Shown here: in pieces, positions 25,560 through 33,990 of the stretch
Layout of the letters: the number at the start of each line of letters is the position of its first letter
Numbering within the stretch: the stretch's first letter is position 1
NCBI GenBank assembly: GCA_016717205.1
Contig: JADKGC010000012.1
Coordinates: 1-64,000, forward strand
DNA length: 64,000 nucleotides
Source of the DNA: Candidatus Flexifilum breve
Lineage (GTDB): Bacteria > Chloroflexota > Anaerolineae > Aggregatilineales > Phototrophicaceae
Direction: 5' to 3'
Translations under genes and position numbers: made by a program
Notes under the pieces: model-generated
What the model saw: only the letters and a program-made list of their open reading frames with translations
What the model was told of the DNA's origin: nothing
Databases searched by the model: none

Positions 25560-26327
25560 ATGCGTTGGGAAGAACTTACTGGAGATCAGTTTGGTCAGGC
25601 GGTTGCCCAAAGCGAAGGTGTGTGTTTGCTGCCGCTGTCATGCATCGAACGCCACGGACATCACGCGCCGCTGGGCACAGACATGTTTATCGCTCGGGAA
25701 GTTTGTAACCGGGCGGCGGCGCTCGAACCCGTCGTCATTTTCCCGGATTTTATCTTCACGCAGATCCTTGAAGCGCGGCACGTCGCGGGCACGATTGCCA
25801 TCGACCCGGACCTCATTTTGCACCTGTTGGATAACGTGTGCCGGGAAATCGCACGTAACGGACTGAAAAAGATCGTTATCGTCAACGCGCACGGCGGTAA
25901 CAATGCGCTGGTGCCCTACTTCCAGCAGAGTCAGCTCGTCAGCGCGCGTGACTATGTGGTTTATCTCGCCAGTCGCTCCAATTTCGCTACCGACCATGCT
26001 GGCCCGACTGAGACGAGCGCGATGCTTGTTATCCGCCCGGATCTCGTCCACATGGAGCATGTGCCGACCGATGGGGAGGGCGAGGCGTTGGGGCGCATGA
26101 ATCATCTGCTGGATAAGGGGGCTATGACGGGTATTTGGTGGTATGGAGATCACCCGACGCACTATGCCGGCAACGCGGCGAGCGCGACGGCGGCTCAAGG
26201 CGAAGAACTGCTCAGCGGCGCGGCGCAAGCGCTCGTCGAAGCGATTCGCGCAATCAAGGCGGATACAACTGCCAAGCGCCTGCAGGACAAGTTCTACGCC
26301 GCCGGGGTCAATCATCAACGGACATAG
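25560..26327 (+). CDS. creatininase/creatinine amidohydrolase family protein
   Basis: A 255-residue metal-dependent amidohydrolase. The metal and catalytic residues are visible in CIERHGHHAPLGTD, NAHGGNN and DHAGPTETS, which are family hallmarks. The family includes creatininase, the FAPy deformylase ArfB and the mycofactocin peptidase MftE. No mycofactocin or riboflavin genes lie nearby, so the substrate is open. The gene stands alone between the divergent kinase set and the tRNA. Confidence 0.9.
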   Translation: MRWEELTGDQFGQAVAQSEGVCLLPLSCIERHGHHAPLGTDMFIAREVCNRAAALEPVVIFPDFIFTQILEARHVAGTIAIDPDLILHLLDNVCREIARNGLKKIVIVNAHGGNNALVPYFQQSQLVSARDYVVYLASRSNFATDHAGPTETSAMLVIRPDLVHMEHVPTDGEGEALGRMNHLLDKGAMTGIWWYGDHPTHYAGNAASATAAQGEELLSGAAQALVEAIRAIKADTTAKRLQDKFYAAGVNHQRT

Positions 26328-26335
26328 CAGACACA

Positions 26336-26366
26336 ACAAAAAGCGACGTTGGGTGTCAACGTCGCT
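26336..26366 (-). terminator. rho-independent terminator of tRNA-Arg
   Basis: On the minus strand a 9-base stem (agcgacgtt with aacgtcgct) and a 7-base loop are followed by TTTTTGTTG, starting 4 bases after the tRNA 3' end. Confidence 0.85.
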
Positions 26367-26370
26367 AAGG

Positions 26371-26442
26371 TGCCCCCAGCAGGAATCGAACCTGCGCCTT
26401 TGCCTCCGGAGGGCAACGCTCTATCCGCTGAGCTATGGGGGC
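26371..26442 (-). tRNA. tRNA-Arg (anticodon CCG)
   Basis: On the minus strand the cloverleaf is complete: acceptor GCCCCCA with TGGGGGC, D arm GCTC/GAGC, anticodon stem TTGCC/GGCAA with loop CTCCGGA (anticodon CCG, reading CGG), and T arm GCAGG/CCTGC with loop TTCGATT. The discriminator is A. The CCA end is not encoded (ACC is followed by TT). It has its own promoter and terminator. Confidence 0.97.
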
Positions 26443-26456
26443 CTCCGAATGAGGTC

Positions 26457-26485
26457 ATGATAGCATCGAATAGGGTTCTGTGCAA
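26457..26485 (-). promoter_or_regulatory. promoter of tRNA-Arg
   Basis: Minus strand: TTGCAC (26485-26480), a 17-base spacer, then TATCAT (26462-26457), 14 bases upstream of the mature tRNA 5' end. Confidence 0.6.
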
Positions 26486-26543
26486 GATAGTCTGGTATCT
26501 GTACCGGAAATCTGCTAAAGTCCGCCTGTTTTGTCCGCTAACC

Positions 26544-27320
26544 ATGATGAGACGCATGATCGGAAAACAAACGTACTGTCGGTTGCCCATCGTTGTGCTC
26601 GCCTTGCTGATGCTGCTGCTCGGCGTTAGCTGCAGCGCCTTGAGCGCCCCTGACCCCGCCGCCACTGTACAGGCGAATCGCGCCGGACTCGAATTGGAAG
26701 CGACCAGTATCGCTCAGGCGGCACAGGCGCAGGCGACGGAAATTCGCGCTACGGTGAGCGCGGGCGAAACGCTCGTCGCCGCGGGCGAACAGATCAACAA
26801 TCAACTGCTGCTGACCATGCGCGCCGTGTTCCCCCCGACCGAGCAAGTGGTTCAGAATAATGGTGGCGCGACGCCGGGGCATGTTGCATCGCCTGCGCCG
26901 CTCGGCGTGCTGGGAGAGGCGACACCACTGCCCGCCGCCGGCGCGACCGTGAACCCCGCTGATCCGCAGATCACCAGTAACACGCCCTTCAGCGATGTGG
27001 GCACAGCGCTCACCGTCCGCGACTCGGATGGCTGTTCCAACGGGTTGGTGACCGCTTTTACCGCGGATGTGGGGCGTATTTATGTGACCACACGGGCGCT
27101 CAACATCCGCGCAGGCACGGTCATGCGCGTGCAGTGGAATTACGAAGGAGAGCCGTCTTACAGCGAGTCCTTCACGGTGGCGCAGGATGACGACGATTTC
27201 TGCTTGTGGTTCTACATTGAGCCGACCAGCGACGTTTTTGGCGCAGGCACGTGGTCGGTGCAGCTCTTCGCCAACGACAGCCCGATCAACGACCCGCTCA
27301 CGTTTACAATCGGTATGTAA
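26544..27320 (+). CDS. putative exported lipoprotein, unknown
   Basis: A 258-residue protein from the ATG at 26544 (another ATG is at 26547). A basic start and hydrophobic leader end in LLLGVSC, a plausible though imperfect lipobox. An Ala/Gln/Glu/Thr-rich helical stretch follows (about 40-90), then a beta-rich C-terminal domain (from about 155) with DSDGCSNGL and DDDFCLWF, whose two cysteines could pair. The frame is open upstream through the antisense of the tRNA, which is not coding. It is the first of three exported genes in a row. Function unknown. Confidence 0.7.
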   Translation: MMRRMIGKQTYCRLPIVVLALLMLLLGVSCSALSAPDPAATVQANRAGLELEATSIAQAAQAQATEIRATVSAGETLVAAGEQINNQLLLTMRAVFPPTEQVVQNNGGATPGHVASPAPLGVLGEATPLPAAGATVNPADPQITSNTPFSDVGTALTVRDSDGCSNGLVTAFTADVGRIYVTTRALNIRAGTVMRVQWNYEGEPSYSESFTVAQDDDDFCLWFYIEPTSDVFGAGTWSVQLFANDSPINDPLTFTIGM

Positions 27321-27384
27321 AGTGGTGTATGTCGAGCCGTCATGGTAGGATAAGCTGGCCGTGCTTACCGTAGGAATAGTCTCT

Positions 27385-29565
27385 GTGAAATTCCGTCTGA
27401 TCATCGTGCTGATACTTACGTTGTTGAGCGCATCGCTGGCGTGGGCGCAAGAGCCGACGCCAACACCGCTTGGCAGCTATGTCACCGGACGGGATATTTA
27501 CGTGCGGTCGGCTCCGACGGAGCAGTCGCTCCCGGTCGGGCGCTTGGTCGAAGGCGATCGCGTGTTTCCGGTCAACCGCAGCCAATCGGGTAGTTGGATT
27601 TTGATTCGCTATAACCGCGGCTTTGGCTGGATTCGCCGTGATCTCGCGTATTGGGCGGTCGATGTTGACGCGCTGCCCACACTCGACGAAAATAACCTGA
27701 CGCCGACGCCGCTCTCCCCTGATCCGACGGAGACACCGTTTATCGCGACGGCCACACCGAACGGGAGTTGGGTGGATGCGGCCGGGGTCGAAGCGTTCGT
27801 ACGGTCGGGTCCCAACTTCCGCTATCAGGTATTGGGGCAGCTCGAGAGCGGCACGGTGATCGAGCCGGTCGGGCGCACGGAAGATTCCAGTTGGATACTT
27901 ATCCGCTTTGGCGATGGCTTCGCGTGGATTGCACGGCGCTTGGTTGATTTGGCCGTCCCGCTGCCCTCCCTGCCGATTCTGCAAATCTATGCGCTGACGC
28001 CCAGCGCGACTTTCACGCCGTCAGCGACGCCCACCGCCACAGCGACGGGGACGTTCACGCCAACCCCGAGCGCGACCTCGACCCCGTCGGCGACGTTCAC
28101 CGTGACCAATACGCCGAGCCTAACGCCGACCGCGACCTTCACATGGACGCCCACGGCTACCGCCACGCCATCGCCATTCCCGATCAATACGGCAGTGCCG
28201 ACGCGGACAGCAGTCCCGAGCGCGACAAATACGGCGTCCCCTGGACCCACGAGTACCACGACCCCGTCAGCTACGGCGACTCTCACGCCGGAACCGAGCG
28301 CAACCTTCACAGCGACAGCTTCACCGGAGCCGACCAATACCAACACGGTGGTGCCGACCGAGACCAGCACGCCCACCTTCACGAACAGCGCTGAGCCGAC
28401 CGCGACGTCCACGAACACAACGACAGCTTCACCGGAGCCGACCAATACCAACACGGTGGTGCCGACCGAGACCAGCACGTCCACCTTCACGAACACCGCT
28501 GAGCCGACCGCGACGTCCACAAACACAGCGACAGCTGCCCCGGCGCCGACCAATACCAACACGGCGATGCCGACCGAGACGAGCACGCCTACATTGACGA
28601 ACACCGCTGAGCCAACCGCGACGTCCACGAACACAGCGACAGCTTCACCGGAGCCGACCAATACCAACACGGCGATGCCGACCGAGACGAGCACGCCTAC
28701 ATTGACGAACACCGCTGAGCCGACCGCGACATTTACAAATACGGCGACGGTCGAGCCAACGGCGACGAATACGCTGACGCCGACCGCGAGCAGTACCGCC
28801 ACCGAAGAAGTCGCCGTAGCCGTGGTGCCGACCGATACGGCGACGCGTCGCCCGTCACGCACGCCCGTGCCCGCCACCGAGACGCCCACTCCCACGCCGC
28901 TGCCCTCGGAGACGGCGACCGAGCGTCCGACCAGCACAGCTAGCCCTGCACCACCAACGAATACGCCTGTCCCGACCGCAACATCGGTCCCGACGACCAC
29001 CGCAACGCCGACCGTCGACCTTATTCCGAGTGCGACGCGCGAAGTGGTGCAGTTGTTCCCGCCCACGGCCACCGCTGCGGCCGCCCAAGTGGCACTCACA
29101 CCGACGCCCACCCCACAGACGACCGCGCCCACGGGCGGTGGTGTGCAGATCTCGCTTGAAGCCGTGATCGGCGTGATTGCGTTGATTGCGATCCTCGTGT
29201 ATATCGGCTTGTACTGGCGTGGTTTGGCGGCGCAGGAACGCTTTGCCGAGGGTTTCATCGTCGAGACCTGCCCCGTGTGTGGTCGCGGCCATCTGAATGT
29301 CGAGACGCGCACGGATCGCCTTGTCGGTATTCCGCGCCCGCGCAGTACGGTGCGCTGCACCGAGTGTCGTTCTGTGCTGCGCCAAGTTGGCGCGCATGCC
29401 TGGCGGTATGCGGTCGATCCGTTTGAGAGCCCGGCGCTGTACGCGCGCTATAACGGGCGCACCATTGACGAAGAGACGCTCAAGTCGCTGCGCGCGGGCA
29501 CACCCCCACCCGAGGTTCGTCCGCCCACCAAGCCGCCGACCTTTGTCGACGATGAAGAAACCTAA
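27385..29565 (+). CDS. secreted SH3-repeat, Thr/Pro-rich membrane protein with C-terminal zinc ribbon
   Basis: About 726 residues from the GTG at 27385, which directly precedes a classic signal peptide ending SLAWAQ; a GTG at 27361 is less likely. Two bacterial SH3-like domains follow (about 30-90 and 130-185), then some 390 residues of Thr/Pro/Ser/Asn linker holding four exact-length 36-residue repeats. A transmembrane helix near 590-610 comes next. The final domain has CPVCGRGH and CTECRS, a zinc ribbon on the far, probably cytoplasmic, side. It may link the wall to the cytoplasm. Confidence 0.85.
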   Translation: MKFRLIIVLILTLLSASLAWAQEPTPTPLGSYVTGRDIYVRSAPTEQSLPVGRLVEGDRVFPVNRSQSGSWILIRYNRGFGWIRRDLAYWAVDVDALPTLDENNLTPTPLSPDPTETPFIATATPNGSWVDAAGVEAFVRSGPNFRYQVLGQLESGTVIEPVGRTEDSSWILIRFGDGFAWIARRLVDLAVPLPSLPILQIYALTPSATFTPSATPTATATGTFTPTPSATSTPSATFTVTNTPSLTPTATFTWTPTATATPSPFPINTAVPTRTAVPSATNTASPGPTSTTTPSATATLTPEPSATFTATASPEPTNTNTVVPTETSTPTFTNSAEPTATSTNTTTASPEPTNTNTVVPTETSTSTFTNTAEPTATSTNTATAAPAPTNTNTAMPTETSTPTLTNTAEPTATSTNTATASPEPTNTNTAMPTETSTPTLTNTAEPTATFTNTATVEPTATNTLTPTASSTATEEVAVAVVPTDTATRRPSRTPVPATETPTPTPLPSETATERPTSTASPAPPTNTPVPTATSVPTTTATPTVDLIPSATREVVQLFPPTATAAAAQVALTPTPTPQTTAPTGGGVQISLEAVIGVIALIAILVYIGLYWRGLAAQERFAEGFIVETCPVCGRGHLNVETRTDRLVGIPRPRSTVRCTECRSVLRQVGAHAWRYAVDPFESPALYARYNGRTIDEETLKSLRAGTPPPEVRPPTKPPTFVDDEET
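28314..28745 (+). repeat. four tandem 108-base coding repeats
   Basis: Copies start at 28314, 28422, 28530 and 28638 with an exact 108-base period, each encoding 36 residues of the type TASPEPTNTNT...TETSTPT. A degenerate fifth copy starts at 28746. The in-frame period and high identity point to recent slippage or unequal exchange. Confidence 0.9.
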
Positions 29566-29601
29566 CCCGTTCTCTGCCCAGATTATTTTGGTGAGGATCA
29601 T

Positions 29602-30759
29602 TTGGTTCGCAAGCTAACCATCCTTGTCATATTCGCGTTCGTGTTGAACGCTTGTCAGCCGGTCGATGTGGTGACGCCGTTCGTAGCGACCATCGATCCG
29701 ACCTATCAGGCGTTGGCACAGAACAGCACTCCGGTGCCGACCGCGGGCGGTCTGCTGCCGAGTCGGACGCCGACCATTCCGGTCACGCCGACGGATACCG
29801 CAACCCCGACCGAAACACCGACACCCACGCTGACGCCAAGTTCGACCTACACGCCGACGCTCTTCCCGACCAACACGCGCCCGCCCACGCTCACGCTGAC
29901 GCCCACACCGCTCGAATTGATCATTGCCTCGGCGACCGTCTCCGAAGCTGAACTGAGCGGCACGCCGCGTCCGACGCTCACGCCGCCGCCGCCCGATCCG
30001 TCAGTGCAGGTAGCGGATCACTTCATGTTCCGCCGTCCGGTCAGCGACACGGCGACGAATTGGGTCGACCGGAATTATCCGTATGGCGCGACGAATGGCG
30101 GACGCTTGCAGGTGCATCACGGCGTCGAATTCGTGAATCCGCGCGGCACGCCGCTGTACGCGGTGGCGGATGGCGTCGTCTATTATGCGGGTGATGACCT
30201 GACATCCATGTTCGGCCCGATCACCAATTACTATGGCAATCTGGTCGTCATTCAGCACAACGCAACCGCGCCGGATGGTCGTCCGCTGTTCACGCTGTAC
30301 GGCCACATGGATCAGATTGCGGTCCAGACGGGGCAACCTGTCAGCAATGGTCAGCAGATTGGCACGATTGGCGCGACCGGCGTCGCGATGGGACCCCACG
30401 TGCACTTTGAAGTGCGCGTCGGCGACCCGCAGTGCTTTTGCGCCACCCGCAACCCGGAACTCTGGATTCGCCCGTACCCGACGTATGGCACGCTGGCGGG
30501 GCGGGTCACCGATGCGGCGGGCAACATCCTCTATGATGTGACACTCAAAGTGGAGTCAGAACGCTTGACACGTTACGCGTGGACCTACGCGGATACCTCA
30601 GTCAACGGGGATGATGTGTTCGGCGAGAATTTCACGCTTGGCGATATTCCCGCGGATTACTACATGGTGACGGTCGGCGAGAATGGCCGCGTCCGCTTCC
30701 AGCAGTTGATTTACCTCTATCCAAACCGCACCACGTTTATCAACGTGCAGCTTAACTAG
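29602..30759 (+). CDS. M23-family peptidase lipoprotein
   Basis: A 385-residue lipoprotein with TTG start and GGTGAGG upstream. The lipobox VLNAC gives a lipidated C18, followed by a Thr/Pro linker (about 42-130). The LytM/M23 domain (about 135-290) has HHGVEF, LYGHM and HVHFEV. The usual Hx3D metal motif is Hx3E here (H172, E176), while H266-x-H268 is intact, so activity is plausible but not certain. A beta-rich C-terminal domain (about 295-385) resembles carboxypeptidase-regulatory modules. It would cut or bind wall peptide cross-links. Confidence 0.88.
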   Translation: MVRKLTILVIFAFVLNACQPVDVVTPFVATIDPTYQALAQNSTPVPTAGGLLPSRTPTIPVTPTDTATPTETPTPTLTPSSTYTPTLFPTNTRPPTLTLTPTPLELIIASATVSEAELSGTPRPTLTPPPPDPSVQVADHFMFRRPVSDTATNWVDRNYPYGATNGGRLQVHHGVEFVNPRGTPLYAVADGVVYYAGDDLTSMFGPITNYYGNLVVIQHNATAPDGRPLFTLYGHMDQIAVQTGQPVSNGQQIGTIGATGVAMGPHVHFEVRVGDPQCFCATRNPELWIRPYPTYGTLAGRVTDAAGNILYDVTLKVESERLTRYAWTYADTSVNGDDVFGENFTLGDIPADYYMVTVGENGRVRFQQLIYLYPNRTTFINVQLN

Positions 30760-30778
30760 CAGCTAAACCCAATTGATG

Positions 30779-30820
30779 CGCTCAACTGTCCCTCTCTGAA
30801 TAGGGAGGGACAGTTGAGCG
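30779..30820. terminator. bidirectional hairpin between convergent genes
   Basis: Sixteen perfectly paired bases on each arm (cgctcaactgtccctc and its complement) with a 10-base loop. It lies between the M23 gene end and the end of the periplasmic-binding-protein gene, so it can stop transcription from both sides. T tracts are weak. Confidence 0.75.
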
Positions 30821-30838
30821 TGAACGGTTTAGGACTGG

Positions 30839-32974
30839 TTACCCGCCGCTGTAAACCTTAAACGTCACGGTGATTTGCGTGTCGCTGACGGCGTCCACGC
30901 GCAGCACACCGCGATTTCCGTCGGCAGTGCGCACACCGATCAAGGTGCCGGGGAACATCTCGGCGCGCGGGATGCTGTCGCGCGTGAGGTTGGCCGGATT
31001 GATCGCATCATAGGTGATGGCGTTCAGATCGACGCCGCTCACAATCCCCAGCTTCGCGCCGAAGAGACCATCCAGGCCCACTCCACCATCCGCATTCCAG
31101 TTGACATCTCCCTGCACGCCGTTGCCTTCAAGGTCGAGCGTGTCGCCGAGGTTGAGCGTCTGCGAGGCCTGCCGCAGGATGGCGCGGTCGATGCTGTAGG
31201 TCAGGTTGTAGATGTTGTTCTGTTCGCCAACTGCTCCCTCATTGACCTGATTATTCGAGTCGATGATGAGCGACGAGGTGAACTGACCGTTGGCGATGAA
31301 CACGCCGGAGAGATTCACAACCAGCGATTGGCCGGGCGCGAGCGCTGGCACCTGCCCGCTCAGGAATAGGTTGCTGGGCGCGAACGTGCCGCCCACCGAG
31401 AACGTTCCGGTCGGAGCCGCGCCGATGTTCGTGACCGTGACGGCAATGGTGAAGGTCTGCCCGGAGATGATCGGCGTCGGGTTGACGACGGCTGACTGGA
31501 TGATCACATCGGGGGTGCCCGCAGGGGTGGCCGTCGGCTGAACGGCGGAGGTCGGCGGGACGGGCGTGGTTGGCGGCGCGACGACGGGCACATCCGCGAG
31601 GCTGCCCGTAATTTCGAGCAGATCAACGGCCAGCCAACCGGGATCGCCGATGAACTCAATTACCACCCATTGGCTGTCGATGCTGCGTCCCACCACTTCG
31701 GCCTGATCGCCTTCATTGAGTTGACCGAGAATGGGGTAGTCCATGCTGGGGCCAGAGCGCACGTTTTGCAGCGTGCTGGTGATGGTGACGAATGTGCCAT
31801 CAGGCAGCGGTGTGGCGGTCGGGACGATGACAACCGGGTCTTGCGCGGCGGTGAAGGGTTCGCCGCGCCGGTACAGCGCAATCACTTCGGGAGCGCCGAA
31901 CTCATTCAGGCGGGTGATGGCGACGTTCTCAGTCGTTTCGCCGTTGGCGAGTGTCGACGGATCGAGCACGCCTTGCAGTCCGCGCGCTTCGGGCAGGGTG
32001 AGCAGGTTGGTGCGCAAATCGTTTGGCTGCGCCAGGGCTTCAGCGAGCATGCGAATGGAGTCATAGCCCGCGGCGGCGAGTTCGCTCGGAATTTCGCCAT
32101 AGGTGCGCACATGCAGATTGACGAAATTGATGCTCAGGGTATCGGTGAAGGTGTACGCCCACGTCGTCGTGCCGAGGATGCCGCTGCTCAAGCCATCGGG
32201 CAGCACGCTGCCCAAACGTGCCGCATCCGGGTAGATGAACAGCCCGTTCCACGCGCCGGCCTTCAGCGCGGCATACAGGCTGGCGACGGAGGGCACATCA
32301 CCATACGCGAGAATGGCTTCCGGGTTGGCCGCGATCAGTTGGTCGGCTTGCGTCGCGATCTCACTCGCGTCGCTGATGAAGAGCGTCGGGGAGGGGGCAG
32401 CGCCGAGCGTTGAGGCGGAGGTCGCGAAGCCCAAGAGCTGCGCGGTGCTGGCGATATCCATCTGGGCGGTCGCAATGGTGCGCAACCCAAGTTCCTGAAT
32501 CAGGAAGGCGGCGAGGGCTTGTCCCTGCACCACATCCGAAGCGCGGCTGCGGAAGACGAGCCCGCTCGCGTCGCTGGTGAGCAGGGTGTCACTCGTGGCC
32601 GGGGTGATGATCGGCACGCCGAGCGCGACCAACTGCGGTATCAGGCTGATCGCTTCATCATTCGTGATAGGGCCGAGCACCGCTATGACATCCTGAGCCT
32701 GCAGCGCCGCGACCAAGCCTTCAGGGTTGTCGCGCGCCGTATCCAGAACGGGCAGCAAGTTGAGCTGCGCTGTCGTCGTCGCTGTGATCGCTACGCCACC
32801 GTCTGCGTTGATTTGGCGGACAGCCAAGCGCGCGCCATCCATGAGTGGCCCGCTCGGGTCGTCGATGACGGCAATCGTCAGCGTCGGGATGTCGTTTTGG
32901 GCACTCAGCCCGGAGAGAGGAACCAGGAGCACGAGCAGAAGGATGCAGATCAACTTCGTTCGAGGATTTCGCAT
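30839..32974 (-). CDS. modular exported protein: type 1 periplasmic-binding + SH3 + CARDB-like domains
   Basis: A 711-residue protein from the ATG at 32974, giving a signal peptide ending GLSAQ. Residues about 28-365 are a branched-chain-amino-acid-receptor-like domain (GPLMDGARLAVRQINADGG, AVLGPITNDEA, GVPIITPATSDTLLT). A bacterial SH3 domain follows (TLQNVRSGPSMDYPILGQL), then a Pro/Thr linker, a CARDB-like beta sandwich (VNPTPIISGQTFTIAVTVTN) and an unassigned C-terminal domain. No transporter partner is adjacent. The SH3 and CARDB parts suggest it is fixed at the wall as a ligand sensor rather than a free uptake receptor. Confidence 0.85.
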   Translation of the reverse strand: MRNPRTKLICILLLVLLVPLSGLSAQNDIPTLTIAVIDDPSGPLMDGARLAVRQINADGGVAITATTTAQLNLLPVLDTARDNPEGLVAALQAQDVIAVLGPITNDEAISLIPQLVALGVPIITPATSDTLLTSDASGLVFRSRASDVVQGQALAAFLIQELGLRTIATAQMDIASTAQLLGFATSASTLGAAPSPTLFISDASEIATQADQLIAANPEAILAYGDVPSVASLYAALKAGAWNGLFIYPDAARLGSVLPDGLSSGILGTTTWAYTFTDTLSINFVNLHVRTYGEIPSELAAAGYDSIRMLAEALAQPNDLRTNLLTLPEARGLQGVLDPSTLANGETTENVAITRLNEFGAPEVIALYRRGEPFTAAQDPVVIVPTATPLPDGTFVTITSTLQNVRSGPSMDYPILGQLNEGDQAEVVGRSIDSQWVVIEFIGDPGWLAVDLLEITGSLADVPVVAPPTTPVPPTSAVQPTATPAGTPDVIIQSAVVNPTPIISGQTFTIAVTVTNIGAAPTGTFSVGGTFAPSNLFLSGQVPALAPGQSLVVNLSGVFIANGQFTSSLIIDSNNQVNEGAVGEQNNIYNLTYSIDRAILRQASQTLNLGDTLDLEGNGVQGDVNWNADGGVGLDGLFGAKLGIVSGVDLNAITYDAINPANLTRDSIPRAEMFPGTLIGVRTADGNRGVLRVDAVSDTQITVTFKVYSGG

Positions 32975-33020
32975 AGCCTTGTCTCTCTGTTGAATATCGG
33001 GTAGATACATTTCATTGTAC

Positions 33021-33026
33021 ATTATA
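33021..33026 (-). promoter_or_regulatory. candidate -10 box for the periplasmic-binding-protein gene
   Basis: A perfect TATAAT on the minus strand, 47 bases upstream of the ATG at 32974. The -35 region is not recognisable. Confidence 0.3.
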
Positions 33027-33064
33027 CTCCAGTTTTTTCGCCTCACTCTCACCGTCTTCTCGAC

Positions 33065-33093
33065 TTGATTTTCGATTTTCCAGTGACTATACT
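33065..33093 (+). promoter_or_regulatory. promoter of the MBL-greA operon
   Basis: TTGATT (33065-33070), a 17-base spacer and TATACT (33088-33093), 38 bases before the MBL start. Confidence 0.55.
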
Positions 33094-33131
33094 GTCTTAC
33101 GTTCCGCCTTGTTCTTGTCTAGGACTGAATA

Positions 33132-33854
33132 ATGCAGCGTGAGCGCGTCGCAGACGATATCTACGTATTTATCAGTGACCAGTACGCACAAGTCAATGCG
33201 ACGTTGATCACCACGAACGAAGGGGCGGTGTTGTTCGATACGCTCCTGTACCCCGACGAAACGCGCCAGATTCACCGCTATGTCGAACGTCGCTTGGGTA
33301 CGACCGTCAAGGTCGTGATCAACAGCCACTTTCACGCCGATCACACGGCGGGAACCTGCTTTTTCCCCAACGCGCAGGTGATCGCGCATGCCAAGTGCCG
33401 CGATCTGCTGGAACGTCGCGGTCGGGAAAGTTTGGAGCAGGCGAAGCAGCATGTGCCTGAACTGCGTGATGTGGAACTGGTGCTGCCGGATACGACATTC
33501 CGGGAAAGCTATCAATTCTCGTTGGGGAATAAGAGCTTTCACCTCTGGTCGACTCCCGGTCACAGCCCGGACTCCGTGGTGTGCCTGGTCAAGGAAGATC
33601 GTGTGCTGCTGGCCGCAGACACGGTCATGGCGCTGCCGCATTTTGTCGACGGCAGCTTTGATGAACTGTACGCCTCGCTGCAGAGTCTGCGCGGCGGCAA
33701 TTACGAGAACGTGATTCAGGGGCATGGCGACATCGTCCTGCGCGGAGAAATCGAAGATCGGCTGAAAAACGACATCGCCTATCTGGATGCGCTGCGGAAA
33801 GCGGTCGATCTGGCGCTGGAAAAAGGCTTAGCCGCTGGAAAACATCGACATTGA
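33132..33854 (+). CDS. MBL-fold metallo-hydrolase, probably frameshifted near its 3' end
   Basis: A 240-residue metallo-beta-lactamase-fold hydrolase. The metal motif HFHADH (66-71), the later STPGHS and AADTV segments and QGHGD give the full set of ligands. The substrate is unknown. The frame stops at 33852-33854 with KHRH, but a shifted frame from 33832 continues with protein-like sequence (PLENIDIERCGKSRILLHG...) and ends in a TGA that overlaps the greA ATG. The native protein was probably about 50 residues longer. Transcribed with greA. Confidence 0.9.
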   Translation: MQRERVADDIYVFISDQYAQVNATLITTNEGAVLFDTLLYPDETRQIHRYVERRLGTTVKVVINSHFHADHTAGTCFFPNAQVIAHAKCRDLLERRGRESLEQAKQHVPELRDVELVLPDTTFRESYQFSLGNKSFHLWSTPGHSPDSVVCLVKEDRVLLAADTVMALPHFVDGSFDELYASLQSLRGGNYENVIQGHGDIVLRGEIEDRLKNDIAYLDALRKAVDLALEKGLAAGKHRH

Positions 33855-33990
33855 ACGCTGCGGCAAAAGCCGCATTCTGCTGCATGGTTCAGCGGTTGAA
33901 CTGCATCGGCAAAATGTGATGACGCTGGCGGCGCAACGTCGAGAGTTACTGGATGGCTCGAATAGGGAGATAGTAAGGCAAACACCATGA
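33832..33990 (+). other. out-of-frame continuation of the MBL-fold gene
   Basis: Fifty-two codons open in another frame, directly following the MBL core. The stop TGA (33988-33990) overlaps the greA start as ATGA, a normal operon junction. The frame is closed by TAG at 33829-33831, so a one-base change within TTAG would rejoin it to the MBL frame. Confidence 0.65.

Noticed and set aside
26349..26543. Upstream open frame giving a 323-residue lipoprotein
   Set aside because: This part is the antisense of tRNA-Arg and its terminator read as protein (GIEPAPLPPEGNALSAELWG is a known artefact), so the start was moved to 26544.
28314..28745. Possible CRISPR-like array
   Set aside because: The period is 108 bases, in frame, without unique spacers, and it codes for linker repeats.
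27987..29360. Long Val/Gly-rich minus-strand frame
   Set aside because: It mirrors the Thr/Pro-coding repeat region; the low-complexity composition keeps the opposite frame open.
33815..33840. Programmed frameshift in the MBL gene
   Set aside because: There is no convincing slippery heptamer in the right frame or obvious stimulatory structure; an indel is simpler.
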